Source: Spinellus fusiger (taxonomy: Eukaryota > Mucoromycota > Mucoromycetes > Mucorales > Phycomycetaceae). Taken from it: DNA of 64,000 nucleotides. Positions 52,094-62,328 of this stretch are shown here, one piece after another. Every line of letters starts with the position of its first letter. Within the stretch, counting starts at the first letter, position 1. The notes below the pieces were generated by a model. It did no database searches and was not told the DNA's origin. It saw only the letters and a program-made list of their open reading frames with translations. The DNA lies in assembly GCA_025094145.1 (NCBI GenBank), contig JALLLS010000067.1, forward strand, positions 1 to 64,000, given 5' to 3'. The translations under genes and the position numbers were made by a program.

Positions 52094-54019
52094 ATGAGCT
52101 ATTCTGTTCCCGATGAGATTCTCGAGATAACTGCTCAGCACTTGAGCACAGCGGATAAAGCTCAATGTTCTCTAGTCAATAAAGCATGGTCCAAATCATT
52201 TGCACACTCTCTCTACACTAATGTGTTGATAAGAAGACGAAAACAACTAGAGTTATTCTACAGAACACTCCTTCAAACAACCTCCCAGGGCCAAGGATTT
52301 GGACGTCTTGTTAGATACTTGACGATGGAATATCCAGTTGGGTTGACTAATAAGGAGTTCAACTACATAGTAGAATACTGTCCCCATCTCCTCAGTATTG
52401 ATTTTAATCCAAAACTATGGCGCTATCTCTCCAGTCCAAGCAGACTCAACACTTTAAAATACATTGAAAGACTCCCAGTGCTTAATGATGAACGTCATGC
52501 AATTACTCTTATTAAAGAACACGGCCATCGACTCACCCAATTACGGCTGGAAGGAGCAATGATTAATGATTGGATTCGAGATCATCAACTTGGATCTATA
52601 CTGTCTTTTGCACCCAATTTAAGACAACTCGATCTTACAGGAGCATACCCCACAGATACTCACCCGGAATACAATCACCCTGAGTTTACATTGGATGATA
52701 TGGAGTTGATTCATAGCACATGTCCCCACCTTGAACATTTTAAAGTATCGATAATGCAATTAGAGCCTACTGATTTAACCAAGAACAGAGTAATCTCTCC
52801 TGCCAATAATATGCGTGTTCTTCACCTGCATGATGCTTTTTTTGACCATTGGAAGGATATACATTACTTTATACGCAAATACCCTCACTTGGAAGAGTTC
52901 TCCAACTCAGGACTCTTCTCTATGGGATTTCATGACATGTCCACAGAATTTGAACTAGAAAACAATGATAATATTTACATGGCCATGGCACAACAATGGC
53001 CTCGTCTTCGTTCCTTTACTGATCATGGCATTTCATTGAATCTATGGCCAGGAAGACATTTCTTTGAGGCACTTCAAAGCTCTGGTGCGTCTCTTACCAC
53101 CTTAAGGTTGACATTTCACAATATTACAAGACATCCATTTGACGACCACAGTCACTTTAAAGCCATGCTGGATTCTTCACGAGACACTCTAGAAACATTG
53201 GAATTAAAAGTATGGAATGACTGCAATATGTCCAATCTATTTTGCTCATTGGGTCAATATCAACGCCTTACTTCTCTCACCATCTCTGGAAATAAGGAAG
53301 CTGTATTTACATTGGATTTTATTTTGGATAGTTGTCCTCTTTTGAAGAAGATGTCTTTTTGTAATGGTGAACTAATACTATCAGATAAATACCACAAGAG
53401 CTCTCTGCAAATCCATTCTTACTTATCCGAGCTGTTTATTTATAATTTGATCTTGGATATACATGCGATCACAAATCACTTGTCCATTCGTTGCCCCAAA
53501 TTATCCTCTCTGACTATTCTTAGCTTATATAATAAGCAAGTGTTTCCGAATTTCTCAGTAGAGATCAACATGCCAAACCACACATTTGACAAACTTAGAA
53601 TATCGAACATTCTTTTTGTTTGTCCTTATTCCAACAATGAAAGAGAGTTGATCCATCCTATTCAACTAGTATCATTGTCACTGTTGAAAAGAATGAACAG
53701 TACCTTGAGAAGAAATGGCTCTTCAGAAATAGACTGGCATCACCAAGAAGACCATGAAAAATCAGTAGAACAGAGCATGGCTCGATGGTATCATGTTTAC
53801 AAGAAGGAGGAGGAGGAGATGGGCCGATTGTACCGACTGCCTCCCAATGAAGCAGTTGAGGCTAGTAACTATACTATTCCATTGGAGGCATGGAATCAAC
53901 GCTCTGAGAGAGAAGTTTCCCTACACAAAGAACAGTGGAAAGAAAGTATTTATCGAGGACTCATCTCTATTCGCTGTCAAGATATTGCCCATTTTTCCTT
54001 TGAGCGTATAACTCTGTAG
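52094..54019 (+). CDS. F-box/leucine-rich repeat protein
   Basis: A single-exon gene of 641 residues. An F-box opens it (residues about 1-45: VPDEILEITAQHLSTADKAQ, then CSLVNKAWSKSFAHSLYTNV). Degenerate leucine-rich repeats follow to about residue 500 (SFAPNLRQLDLTGAYPTD, CPHLEHFKVSI, NMRVLHLHDAFFDHW, YPHLEEFSNSGLF, CPKLSSLTILSLYN). The C-terminus is charged (YKKEEEEMGRLYRLPPNEAV). By family, F-box proteins bind Skp1 and present substrates to an SCF ubiquitin ligase, with the repeats choosing the target. The target is unknown. Large expanded families of this type are common in Mucoromycota. The frame is intact from start to stop. Confidence 0.85.
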   Translation: MSYSVPDEILEITAQHLSTADKAQCSLVNKAWSKSFAHSLYTNVLIRRRKQLELFYRTLLQTTSQGQGFGRLVRYLTMEYPVGLTNKEFNYIVEYCPHLLSIDFNPKLWRYLSSPSRLNTLKYIERLPVLNDERHAITLIKEHGHRLTQLRLEGAMINDWIRDHQLGSILSFAPNLRQLDLTGAYPTDTHPEYNHPEFTLDDMELIHSTCPHLEHFKVSIMQLEPTDLTKNRVISPANNMRVLHLHDAFFDHWKDIHYFIRKYPHLEEFSNSGLFSMGFHDMSTEFELENNDNIYMAMAQQWPRLRSFTDHGISLNLWPGRHFFEALQSSGASLTTLRLTFHNITRHPFDDHSHFKAMLDSSRDTLETLELKVWNDCNMSNLFCSLGQYQRLTSLTISGNKEAVFTLDFILDSCPLLKKMSFCNGELILSDKYHKSSLQIHSYLSELFIYNLILDIHAITNHLSIRCPKLSSLTILSLYNKQVFPNFSVEINMPNHTFDKLRISNILFVCPYSNNERELIHPIQLVSLSLLKRMNSTLRRNGSSEIDWHHQEDHEKSVEQSMARWYHVYKKEEEEMGRLYRLPPNEAVEASNYTIPLEAWNQRSEREVSLHKEQWKESIYRGLISIRCQDIAHFSFERITL

Positions 54020-54913
54020 TATGACATTGTATGTATTTATCATTAAATTTGGCCCAAGCAATTCTTTTTTTTTTTCTTTTTTCTCATTTTTTTCTTTCTT
54101 TCTTTCTATCGTTCTATCTAAGAGTACAGTTTCAAATGATAATGTAAAATAAAACGTTGGACTTTCTCTACTCTAAAGATCATATCTTTCTTTATCTCTT
54201 GAAAGTACATCCTATTCTCACTGTCATGGATCCATGGACTAGTGGACTAGTGGACTAGTGTGTTCTCTTTCTGAAATCAGTAGACTACTTTAGAGCTCCA
54301 GGAAGAAAAATGGCTAGGCTTGAGGCAATATGTATTCTCTAAGACTTTGTTGTCATCTGTATCTTTTATGTTGCTCTCCACAAAGCACATCTTTCCAAAT
54401 CATTCACCAGAGTCAGTCTCATACATAAATACTACTATTAATACCCTGCTGATCATGGATGAGATGCTGAGGTAAGAAGACTGTAACACTCCTGATAATG
54501 ACTTGACCAACAGAACTTCCATAGAAACTGGACCTGGACACAACTAACAAGAAGATGGGGCATTCTTGTTCACGATTCCAGTTGACATACTTTCGTTTGC
54601 CCATTCAAGTTGTGTATTAAAGTGTCTTGTGATCACTGGAGGATTCTTTATGCATTTAAATATGTGGTGACCTTTCTTTTTGCTACCTAAAGATATTTCT
54701 TACAATGGAGGAATCTATGTCTATCATGCGTCCAATATCAGAAAATGACTTTTATGCAGAAAGAAAGAAATACTTTTGCGTTTTCAGATAAGAAAGAAAA
54801 GAAGAAGAAAAACTAGTATTAAATATACAAATGCCCCAAAGAAGACAATACATCTCAGTTATTTCTGTCTCTTTGCTCCAAACAAGCAATATCACTATTT
54901 TCATTTCTAACAT
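54020..54913. other. Intergenic
   Basis: It begins with the F-box gene's 3' flank, with T-runs at 54065-54110. 54236-54262 has three tandem GGACTAGT units. Frames at 54419-54604 and 54752-55000 are unsupported. Confidence 0.5.
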
Positions 54914-55395
54914 GTCTTTAAGGTACAGTTCAAAGTATTTATTATTATTATTATCATTTTCGGGTGTTGGTGCTATTTGTGCATTGAGCATGTTGGTCAC
55001 CCTACAAGAACGTTTGGGGAGTTAAGAATAAACATAGAAACACTTCAAATACAAAAGTGAATAAATAAATGCAAGGATGGTGGAAATAGAAGGATAAGAG
55101 AGAATATAAAATCTCAAAATGAGGGAAATATAATGAGAAATGAGTAGAAATGATAGTAAATGATAGTAAATGATAGTAAAGAATGGACATCCAGAAGGCC
55201 ATAAAGTCAGCAAGGAAACTAGGACACCAACACACTCATCAGTAGTCTTAATGAACAATCTACCAGCCGATAACTCTACCTTAAAGTCTTGAGTAGACGT
55301 GGCTTGATCAATGGCTTGCAGCAGTATTAACAAACTAGGCCAAAGATATCACCATTTAACAAAAAGGACTTGACTGTGTACAATAGAAGATTTAG
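54914..55395 (-). mobile_element. LINE 3' end, copy d (5' truncated)
   Basis: The 3' region starts at GGTACAGTTCAAAGTATTTA and is similar to copy a. The minus-strand frame carries LILLQAIDQATSTQDFKVEL and then diverts at DECVGVL, as in copy b. It is truncated near 55395. A TGATAGTAAA unit is repeated three times at 55152-55180. Confidence 0.65.
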
Positions 55396-55479
55396 ACTAT
55401 GGTTTTTTATACAGTCATTTGCTAGAATCTTAGGTAGATCTCAGATTCAGGCCATAGTTTTACCCTCGAAAATAAAATG

Positions 55480-56110
55480 AAAAAAGTTATGTTGAACATT
55501 TTATTTATTTATTTATTTATTTATTGCTTTTCTACTCTAGTGTCTATCTCATCTAACAATGCTGAACACACAAACAAAACTTGTTGGAAACAAGAAACAA
55601 AATATTGATGAATATGCTTATTGTTTCATTGCTTACAGGGCCACTGTAAATGGCATCAGTCAAACTACTATTTCTGTTAAGTTTAGAGTTAGTCGTTAGT
55701 CTATCTCTTGTATAGTAAAGAGATGGATGGTAAAACAGTGTTCAACAACTTCATAACAGGAAAGTGTGCTTTATCATCTAAGAAATCACGTTTTCATTAA
55801 AAGAATTGGCAGAATTATTGTAAGTTATGGCTACAAATGTGTATACCTTTCGCCCTACTTTCCTGAGCTTAATCTCATCGAGCAACTCTGGTCTATTGTG
55901 AAGAGTAAGCTTAAAAGAGAAAAGCTATTAGAGAGTGAGATGTTAAATATGAGGATCACTGAAGCATGTAACAATGTTCTTATCAGTGATCTTAAGGGAT
56001 ATTTTTATTCTTCTTCTTTGAAACTTGAAACATGCTCAAGTAAAAATCCTCATTGATAAATCTCGCATACTTTGTGCAAAAAGTAAAATGTAAAAAAAAA
56101 AGTGTCCCAA
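55480..56110 (+). mobile_element. Internally deleted IS630/Tc1-type DDE element, copy 2
   Basis: From about 55559 the plus strand reads MLNTQTKLVGNKKQNIDEYA and a short helix-turn-helix (NGISQTTISVKFRVSR), followed by stops. It then jumps into the transposase C-terminus (55766-56056): YLSPYFPELNLIEQLWSI and VKSKLKREKLLESEML. The catalytic middle is missing. The right end TTGTGCAAAAAGT matches copy 1's terminal repeat. The C-terminal half is near-identical to 31545-31900. Confidence 0.7.
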
Positions 56111-58505
56111 TGTTTTCCAAAAATAGTATATTCGTACTCAGAAGAGTGGTTGGCAAGCAAAGTTGGAGAAGATGCTTTGTGCCACGTTCAAAGTATGGAG
56201 TTTACTTTCTACACCCACCCCCTTTTCTCTCTTTCTTTACATCTCTATGCATGTTGATGCATGTAGACACCAAACAAGTAGTGTTTTTTATTTTATTTTA
56301 TTTTATTTTTATAAAAAATTAAAAAATTAAAGCTTAGATAGCACAACAGCAACAACATAGCTTCATGGCATGGGCTATTTGTCTTTTATAGGTAGGTTGA
56401 GGATGAGGGGCATGAATGAAGAATCCACCAATAAGACTCTAAAGATGAGGATGAGAAAAGATCAACATGAAATGGAATACAACACAATGGTCAAGAAAGA
56501 AAGATAGAGCAGAGATACGTTTTATATTAAATATACAAGAAAAGGTGTAGGCTTCATGTCTACTTATAAAGAGTGACTGGGGAGTTGGTCTGTGTTGGTA
56601 GATAGGCACCCAATGCACATAGAGTGTAACAAGGTAAGACATTGTATTTTCTTTAATGCTAATGTGCTTTGCTGGATCATGATTGGATCAAAGCACAGGT
56701 GCACAATGCTTAACTTCTCCTGTGACATGAGGTCTTATTCTAAAGTATAATGAAATCCACTGATATTTACTCTTTTGTTCATGCATGGACTGTTTGTTAT
56801 CAGAGAGACCTGACCTGACATTGCATTGTAGGTTACCTACCTAATGTATTTATTTTGTTTCATCTATTGAACGGTGTAGATGTGCTTGAGAATAGAAGCA
56901 GGGCACAGTAGATTTGGCCATTCTTGATGTGGATCTTTTGTGTATTTATTTTAGATGTTTATTTTAGATGTTTATTTTAGATGTTTATTTTAGATGGCTC
57001 TGATATTTACTTTTCATAATAAATAAATAAATAGAAAATTAGAAAAAAACAACAACTGTAGAGTAAACCATCCTATTCATAGTTATGACTATGGATGGCT
57101 CAATTGATGAAGTTCTTCTTGTACCCCCTACTGTATAGGTTACCTTTAAGAGATAGTCTCCTGTTATAGAAAAGAGTCTATAGTGGGTGATATGATGTGA
57201 TGGGATTTTGTAATAAACTGACTGTACGTTATTATTTGTCCTACATGTGAAAGAATGTGAATGCTATTGTTTATGGTCTGAACATGTACTACACAGGTAT
57301 ACTTTTTATTTATTTATTTATTTATATCTATCTATTGATTGCTATTTCTAATCCATGTTTACCAGTGAAATGCTTTATCTTTCTATAATAGGTTATTATT
57401 ATTATTATTATTAAAAAGACAAATGCTTATGGGTCTGGAAGGATGCCACTCTTTCTTTGTTTCTTTTGAAGAGGACTAAGGACACTCTACACCTTATCAA
57501 GAAGAGCTACACTTATTGCGCCTGTGAAATTTCTTTTGAATAACAAAAGTGTAAAAGTGTTTCACTAAAGAATTTCCATCAAAGAAGATTGAGTATTCCA
57601 ATGTTGATTTCATCCTCCACGGCATGACACTTTAATCTAGAACAGAAAGGGGGTTAGAGAGAGAGGAAGTAAAGGACTTGTTCAATTCAATTCAATTCAA
57701 TTCAATATAATGTAACTCAAGAAACACTATTTCTCCAAGTACTATTGTATGGACTATTTTACAGGTGATTTTATGAGTTGCTTACTGCTGGTCGTTCAAG
57801 AAGTCTATCCAATAGGACTCTTTATCATCACTGTACCAGAAATACAAGGAGTGACATTGAGGAGTCTGAATCCACTGTACCATTTTCCTTATATGAAGCT
57901 ATCCACAACAGGGCATTCTAAAGGAGATGTCTATTTATTTATTATTTATTATTTATTATTTATTATTATTATTTATTTATTATTTATTTATTTATTATTT
58001 ATTTATTTATTTATTTATTATTTATTTATTATTTATTTATTTATTATTTATTTATTTATTATTTATTATTTATTTATTATCTATTATCTATTATCTATTA
58101 TCTATTATCTATTATCTATTATCTATTATCTATTATCTATTATCTATTATCTATTATCTATTATCTATTATACATTATCTATTATCTATTATACATTATC
58201 TATTATACATTATCTATTATCTACTATATTCATCCTAATTGTTTCAATGAAAAAGAAATCATACCCTAAATAAGAAAACAGCAGCAACAGAATGAGAAAA
58301 AGAAAAAGAAAAAAGTCAATTCCTCCTAAGCAACTACGGAAGAAGGAAGAGGGAAGAGGGAAGAGGGAAGGATAGAGTGAGCACTAAACACTAGCCTATC
58401 TGTAGTGACGGTGGTGTGACAGTTTCTGTTACTGCTTGTCAACAGCAGCCTGGGTCAAGTCACACTCCCTCCACAGTGTCCATGTTCTTTCACTGACAGA
58501 CCACC
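56111..58505. other. Intergenic, microsatellite-rich
   Basis: No supportable gene. It includes TTTTA runs near 56285-56310, four TTTATTTTAGATG units (56947-56998), an ATT run near 57395, AATTC repeats near 57685 and the long TTATTATC array at 57929-58225. The frame 57749-57920 before the array has no recognised motif. Confidence 0.5.
57929..58225. repeat. TTTA/TTATC microsatellite
   Basis: About 140 bp of TTTATTA units, then about 150 bp of the seven-base unit TATTATC, some changed to ATTATAC. The order-of-units change half way suggests two expansion events. The hydrophobic frames over it are artefacts. Confidence 0.9.
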
Positions 58506-59973
58506 ATGTCCCACCCTCCAGCCACTTCTTTGCCAGCCGAAGCACCTGCTGAACCCGAAGCACCCGAGGCACCCAACCCCAAGCGTATGAGGTAGTTGGC
58601 ATAGGATAACAGTAACAACGACAGCAGCAAAGAAAAGAAAAGAAAGAGTTGTAAATAGAACTTATTTAAGAAAGACCCAATGCACTGGATGTGGTAGATG
58701 CTGGTCTACAAGGCATGGAGTCTTCTTTCTCCACACTCCACACTGTAAGCAGGCGTGTTTTTCTGTATTTTCTGTATTTGCTATCAATTTGTATAGATAG
58801 ATAGATAGATAGAATAGACTAAGGTGACTGACTCTGTTCAAGACACTTGCCAATAGTCTCCAGAGAACAGTGGAGATGAGTCTGACCATGTCAAAACTAC
58901 TTGAGCATATGTTCAAGTCGAATATCAGTCTAGGTACCTTGCATAGGGTTAGTTGCTATTTGTATTGACGCCTTACCAGCAAGTCGCCTGGAGCCCAAAG
59001 TACAACAGCCAGGCACTCTTCAGCTGACACTCACTATTAGCAATGGCACGCCTTATCCTGTTTCAAATGTATCTGCCCAACTTGTATTCCAGCCTATCCA
59101 AAGGCAAGACAGGGTAGGGTTTTAAATAGATCAACAGACAGATGAATAGGCAGATGAATAGGCAGAGATAGAATACAGTAGAAATACAGTAGAAATACAG
59201 TAGAAACACAGTAGAAATACAGTAGAAATACAGTAGAAATACAGTAGAAACACAGTAGAAATACAGTAGAAATACAGACAGAAGGGAGTATTCACATCCA
59301 TTCCATACACTAGCCAACAAACAAAAAGGACACGGGCTATCCTGTTGAGTACTCCTTCCAATCAGCAACCACCACCCACCTTGAGCACCAGACAGTAGAC
59401 ACGGCAAAGAGCATCTTTACAGAAAACAGCACGTTGCCTGTCACTACATCCCACACAGAACTTCTTTCTCTGCAGATCACCACACCAGGACAGTACAATG
59501 GCACTCTTTTGCTGTCTTTTCCTAGTCCAGGCACCCACGAGCCAATAACACTTGTCCACACCTTTGGACTGTATCTACTGGATCAGGTCAGTTGTGTCTC
59601 CAATCTCCAGTCTACAATGGAGTGTGTTGGAAAGACTGCTGACAGAAGAAAGAGGGACTTGTGTTTTTGTATTTCTTAGCTGACAAAAACAGTGCTTCCT
59701 CAAGACACACCCTGGAAGAGGCCAACACCGCCACTCATCTCCAGGGACTATGCTGTTGACTTTTTAAGACAGATGCTCTCCATCCATCCACGACTAGGCA
59801 TGCAACAGGGCATGCAGGTCCAACTAGCATCCCCCAAGGCCCGTGTCGTCTGTCTTTTTCAATCCTTCACAGAAGAGACACCTACTGTCCATGCTGTGTT
59901 TTATGGAGAAGAGGAGCTTCTTTCTCTGGTGATCATGGAGCTGGACACTCTTTCTGCTGTCAAGAGGCCATAA
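58506..59973 (+). CDS. Unrecognised multi-exon gene, helical plus beta-sandwich-like
   Basis: Starts at the ATG at 58506 (MSHPPATSLPAEAPAEPEAP, then NPKRMR before GTAGTT). An exon near 58680-58745 reads NALDVVDAGLQGMESSF, joined to LANSLQRTVEMSLTMSKLL. Later exons have alternating hydrophobic, beta-like character: LEPKVQQPGTLQLTLTISNG and NVSAQLVFQPIQRQDR (58977-59110), LLSLQITTPGQYNGTLLLSF (about 59340-59585), then RDYAVDFLRQMLSIHPRLG and ARVVCLFQSFTEE to a stop at 59971-59973. GTxxQLTLTISNG followed by further strands suggests an immunoglobulin- or appendage-like sandwich with an amphipathic helix region. I do not recognise the family. The intron at 59110-59330 holds AGTAGAAATAC repeats. 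Confidence 0.65.
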
Positions 59974-60307
59974 GAGTAGAGTGAGCTTGTTTGGTTTTAT
60001 TGGTTGATGTTCTCCATCAGAATAAGAAAGAATAAAATAGAATAAAATAGAATAGAATAATATAATAAAAGGTTATCTACAAATGAAGTGTCTACCCCAC
60101 TCAATCCTATAAGACAAGAGAGGATGACTAGTAATAAAAAGAGAAAGGAGTGTCTCTTGTTCTTTTTTTTGTATGTAAGTAAGAGGGGGATAATAATGAG
60201 GGATCCACCCATCAGTCTATCCACCCATAGGCAGGATCAATAGACAGGCAGATGTATACATGAATAGGCAAAGAAGAGGAGGAGGAGGAGTAGTGGAAGA
60301 AGAACAG
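59974..60307. other. Intergenic between convergent genes
   Basis: The 3' ends of the 58506 gene and the tail-anchored gene face each other here. It contains AATAAAATAGA repeats (60030-60070). I see no gene. Confidence 0.6.
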
Positions 60308-60949
60308 TTACAGTATCCAATCTCGGTAGGGACTCGCACTCATAAAGTGACAGATCAGCCCCACAACACTCGCCAACAGCAAAAGACGGAACAATCTCCA
60401 TAGACACTCAGAGACAAGCATAAAAGCAGACTCCTCATGGGCGTATTTTGCGGGTGGTAAAGACACATCGTCCTGGTGGAGGGGCTCCTTGAGGGTGGCC
60501 ATGGACACCGTCACCAATTCACTCATGCGTCGCTGTTCTGCATGGTTCTCTGCCAGCCGCTCAATGACTTCCTGACTTCGCAGCTGCTCTGACAGAGCCC
60601 CCACCATATGAGGGGCGCCTGTCTTGGCAATAAACGCCTCGACCATTTCTCTGACGACGCCCTTGCGGTCTTCTTCTTGGATGGCCTCCTCCAATGCTGC
60701 TTGGGCCAGCTCAATGAACTTGTCTCTGGAGTCTCCGCCCTCTGTCCGTGCAAACTCATCACTGCTGTCTTCTACGTGACTGTCGTCGGTGGGGTAGTAG
60801 TGAAGGGCCATGGCAGATCTTTCTGTGCACAGGCTGTCGTGGTCTTTCTTTGAGCGTGGGTGTCTTTTGGTGCGGCTCATTCTTAGGGAGGGAGAGGGAG
60901 ATCGTTCTCTTGTAAAGAACACATTGGGTTCCCAACGAGCCGTCAGCAT
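60308..60949 (-). CDS. Predicted tail-anchored membrane protein
   Basis: A single exon of 213 residues from the ATG at 60947-60949 (MLTARWEPNVFFTRERSPSP). An in-frame upstream extension begins with a non-ATG codon and is not used. The N-terminus is basic and Ser-rich (MSRTKRHPRSKKDHDS). The middle is an acidic helical segment (DKFIELAQAALEEAIQEEDR). One hydrophobic stretch near the C-terminus (LFRLLLLASVVGLICHFM) is followed by only about eight residues, the layout of a tail-anchored protein with its bulk in the cytosol. No family is recognised. Composition and the continuous frame support a real gene. Confidence 0.65.
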   Translation of the reverse strand: MLTARWEPNVFFTRERSPSPSLRMSRTKRHPRSKKDHDSLCTERSAMALHYYPTDDSHVEDSSDEFARTEGGDSRDKFIELAQAALEEAIQEEDRKGVVREMVEAFIAKTGAPHMVGALSEQLRSQEVIERLAENHAEQRRMSELVTVSMATLKEPLHQDDVSLPPAKYAHEESAFMLVSECLWRLFRLLLLASVVGLICHFMSASPYRDWIL

Positions 60950-62328
60950 AATAGAGAGGGTGTGGAGATGGAATACAGAAAAGGACAAGACGAGCTTATA
61001 AGAGAACAAGCACTGAAAATATCTGATCAACAAGAGGTCGAAATGACAAGAGGTCGAAATGACAAGAGAAGAAGGAAGAGGGAAGAAGAAGGAAGAAGAA
61101 GAAGGAAGAAAGAGACAGACAGACAGACAGACAGATATACAGAGAGAAAGAAGATCGGATGAGCAAATTTAATATTCACAGTCCGCCATGGAGAAAGAGA
61201 GAAAGATATAAGAAAAGAAAAAAAAAAGTGCCGACCTGCCTGAAATGGAAACCCACAAGTGGATAACAAGTGGATTGGGTGTCACCCAAAAAAGTGGTCT
61301 GCGTCACTGTTTCTCTTTCTCTCTAGCCAAGGTTAACATGCATTCATGCAAAACAAAACAGCAAAGAATAGAAAAAGGGGAGCTGAGCATCCCAAGACAA
61401 AAACAACACAAAAGCAAGAACAGGAACAAGAGATGGTCCAGTGTAGGACTGTCTTTTTTTTTTTTTTTTTTTTCAAGTCCATGGATAGGCTCATGCCCTT
61501 CTGTACTACTCCCGCCCAACCTTATCGTACCCACAGCAAAGATAGAAATTATAATAATAAAATGGCTAACCTAATACGTCACAATTGTATCTGTCGATAG
61601 ATGTCGATCGTACAGCCAGAGAAAGAAAAAGAAAGAAAGAAAGAAAGAAAGGAGATCTCTCTGTTTTCATTATTGGCCAATAGAAACACGGGAATGGCAT
61701 GATTTAATACTGGTTGTTTTCACTCATGTCTCATGTGAACAAGAAAAAAAAACATCATTTCCTCCCATCAACGGGACGTGTCAAGCGACCATCGGCGCGT
61801 CCGTGGAAAATGAGCAGTGGTCATGGTCGGAGTGCGAAAAGGAGATACAATAAGAAGAATAAAAAGAATAAGTATTAAAAAAAAAGTATTAAAAAAAAAA
61901 AAAAAAGAGTGTGTAGAAGAGGACAGACCCTTAAACTCCCTGACCATGACGGCTGCATCGGTAGGCTGTACAAAAAGAGGGAGCGCAGTTGAATCCTTAA
62001 CATGTCATTGGATCCTCAACATGCCATTGGACAGTGGTTTATCTGTGGAGAAACATAGACACTGGCTGTAAATAACAAAAATAAAGATGCATTGGGTAAG
62101 GCAGCTTGCACAGAAACAGAGAGCAACAGTAGGACAAGAGGCGAATCTACCTTAATGTTACACACACTGCATGTCAGTTCTCGGTTTGTGTGGTGGTGCT
62201 CTAGTTTATTTGTCTTCTTCCTATTGGCTACTCTCATCTACAGAGTGAAAAATAAACTATAGCCATAATGCTGTTCCCAAGAGAGAGTCACTTTATTTAC
62301 CTTCCCAGTGACAGACAAGTCACGCACT
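60950..62328. other. Intergenic with low-complexity tracts
   Basis: It includes a purine-rich tract (61055-61145), a T-run (61454-61473) and A-runs (61875-61905). On the minus strand near 62150-62237 a frame reads RKKTNKLEHHHTNRELTCSV, with a CSVC motif bounded by possible splice sites (TAG at about 62240, donor-like GTAGAT at about 62148). A very small zinc-binding protein gene is possible but not demonstrated. Confidence 0.4.

Noticed and set aside
57749..58273. Apparent multi-span membrane protein over TTATTATC units
   Set aside because: The hydrophobic residues come from the repeat. Nothing protein-like lies before or after it.
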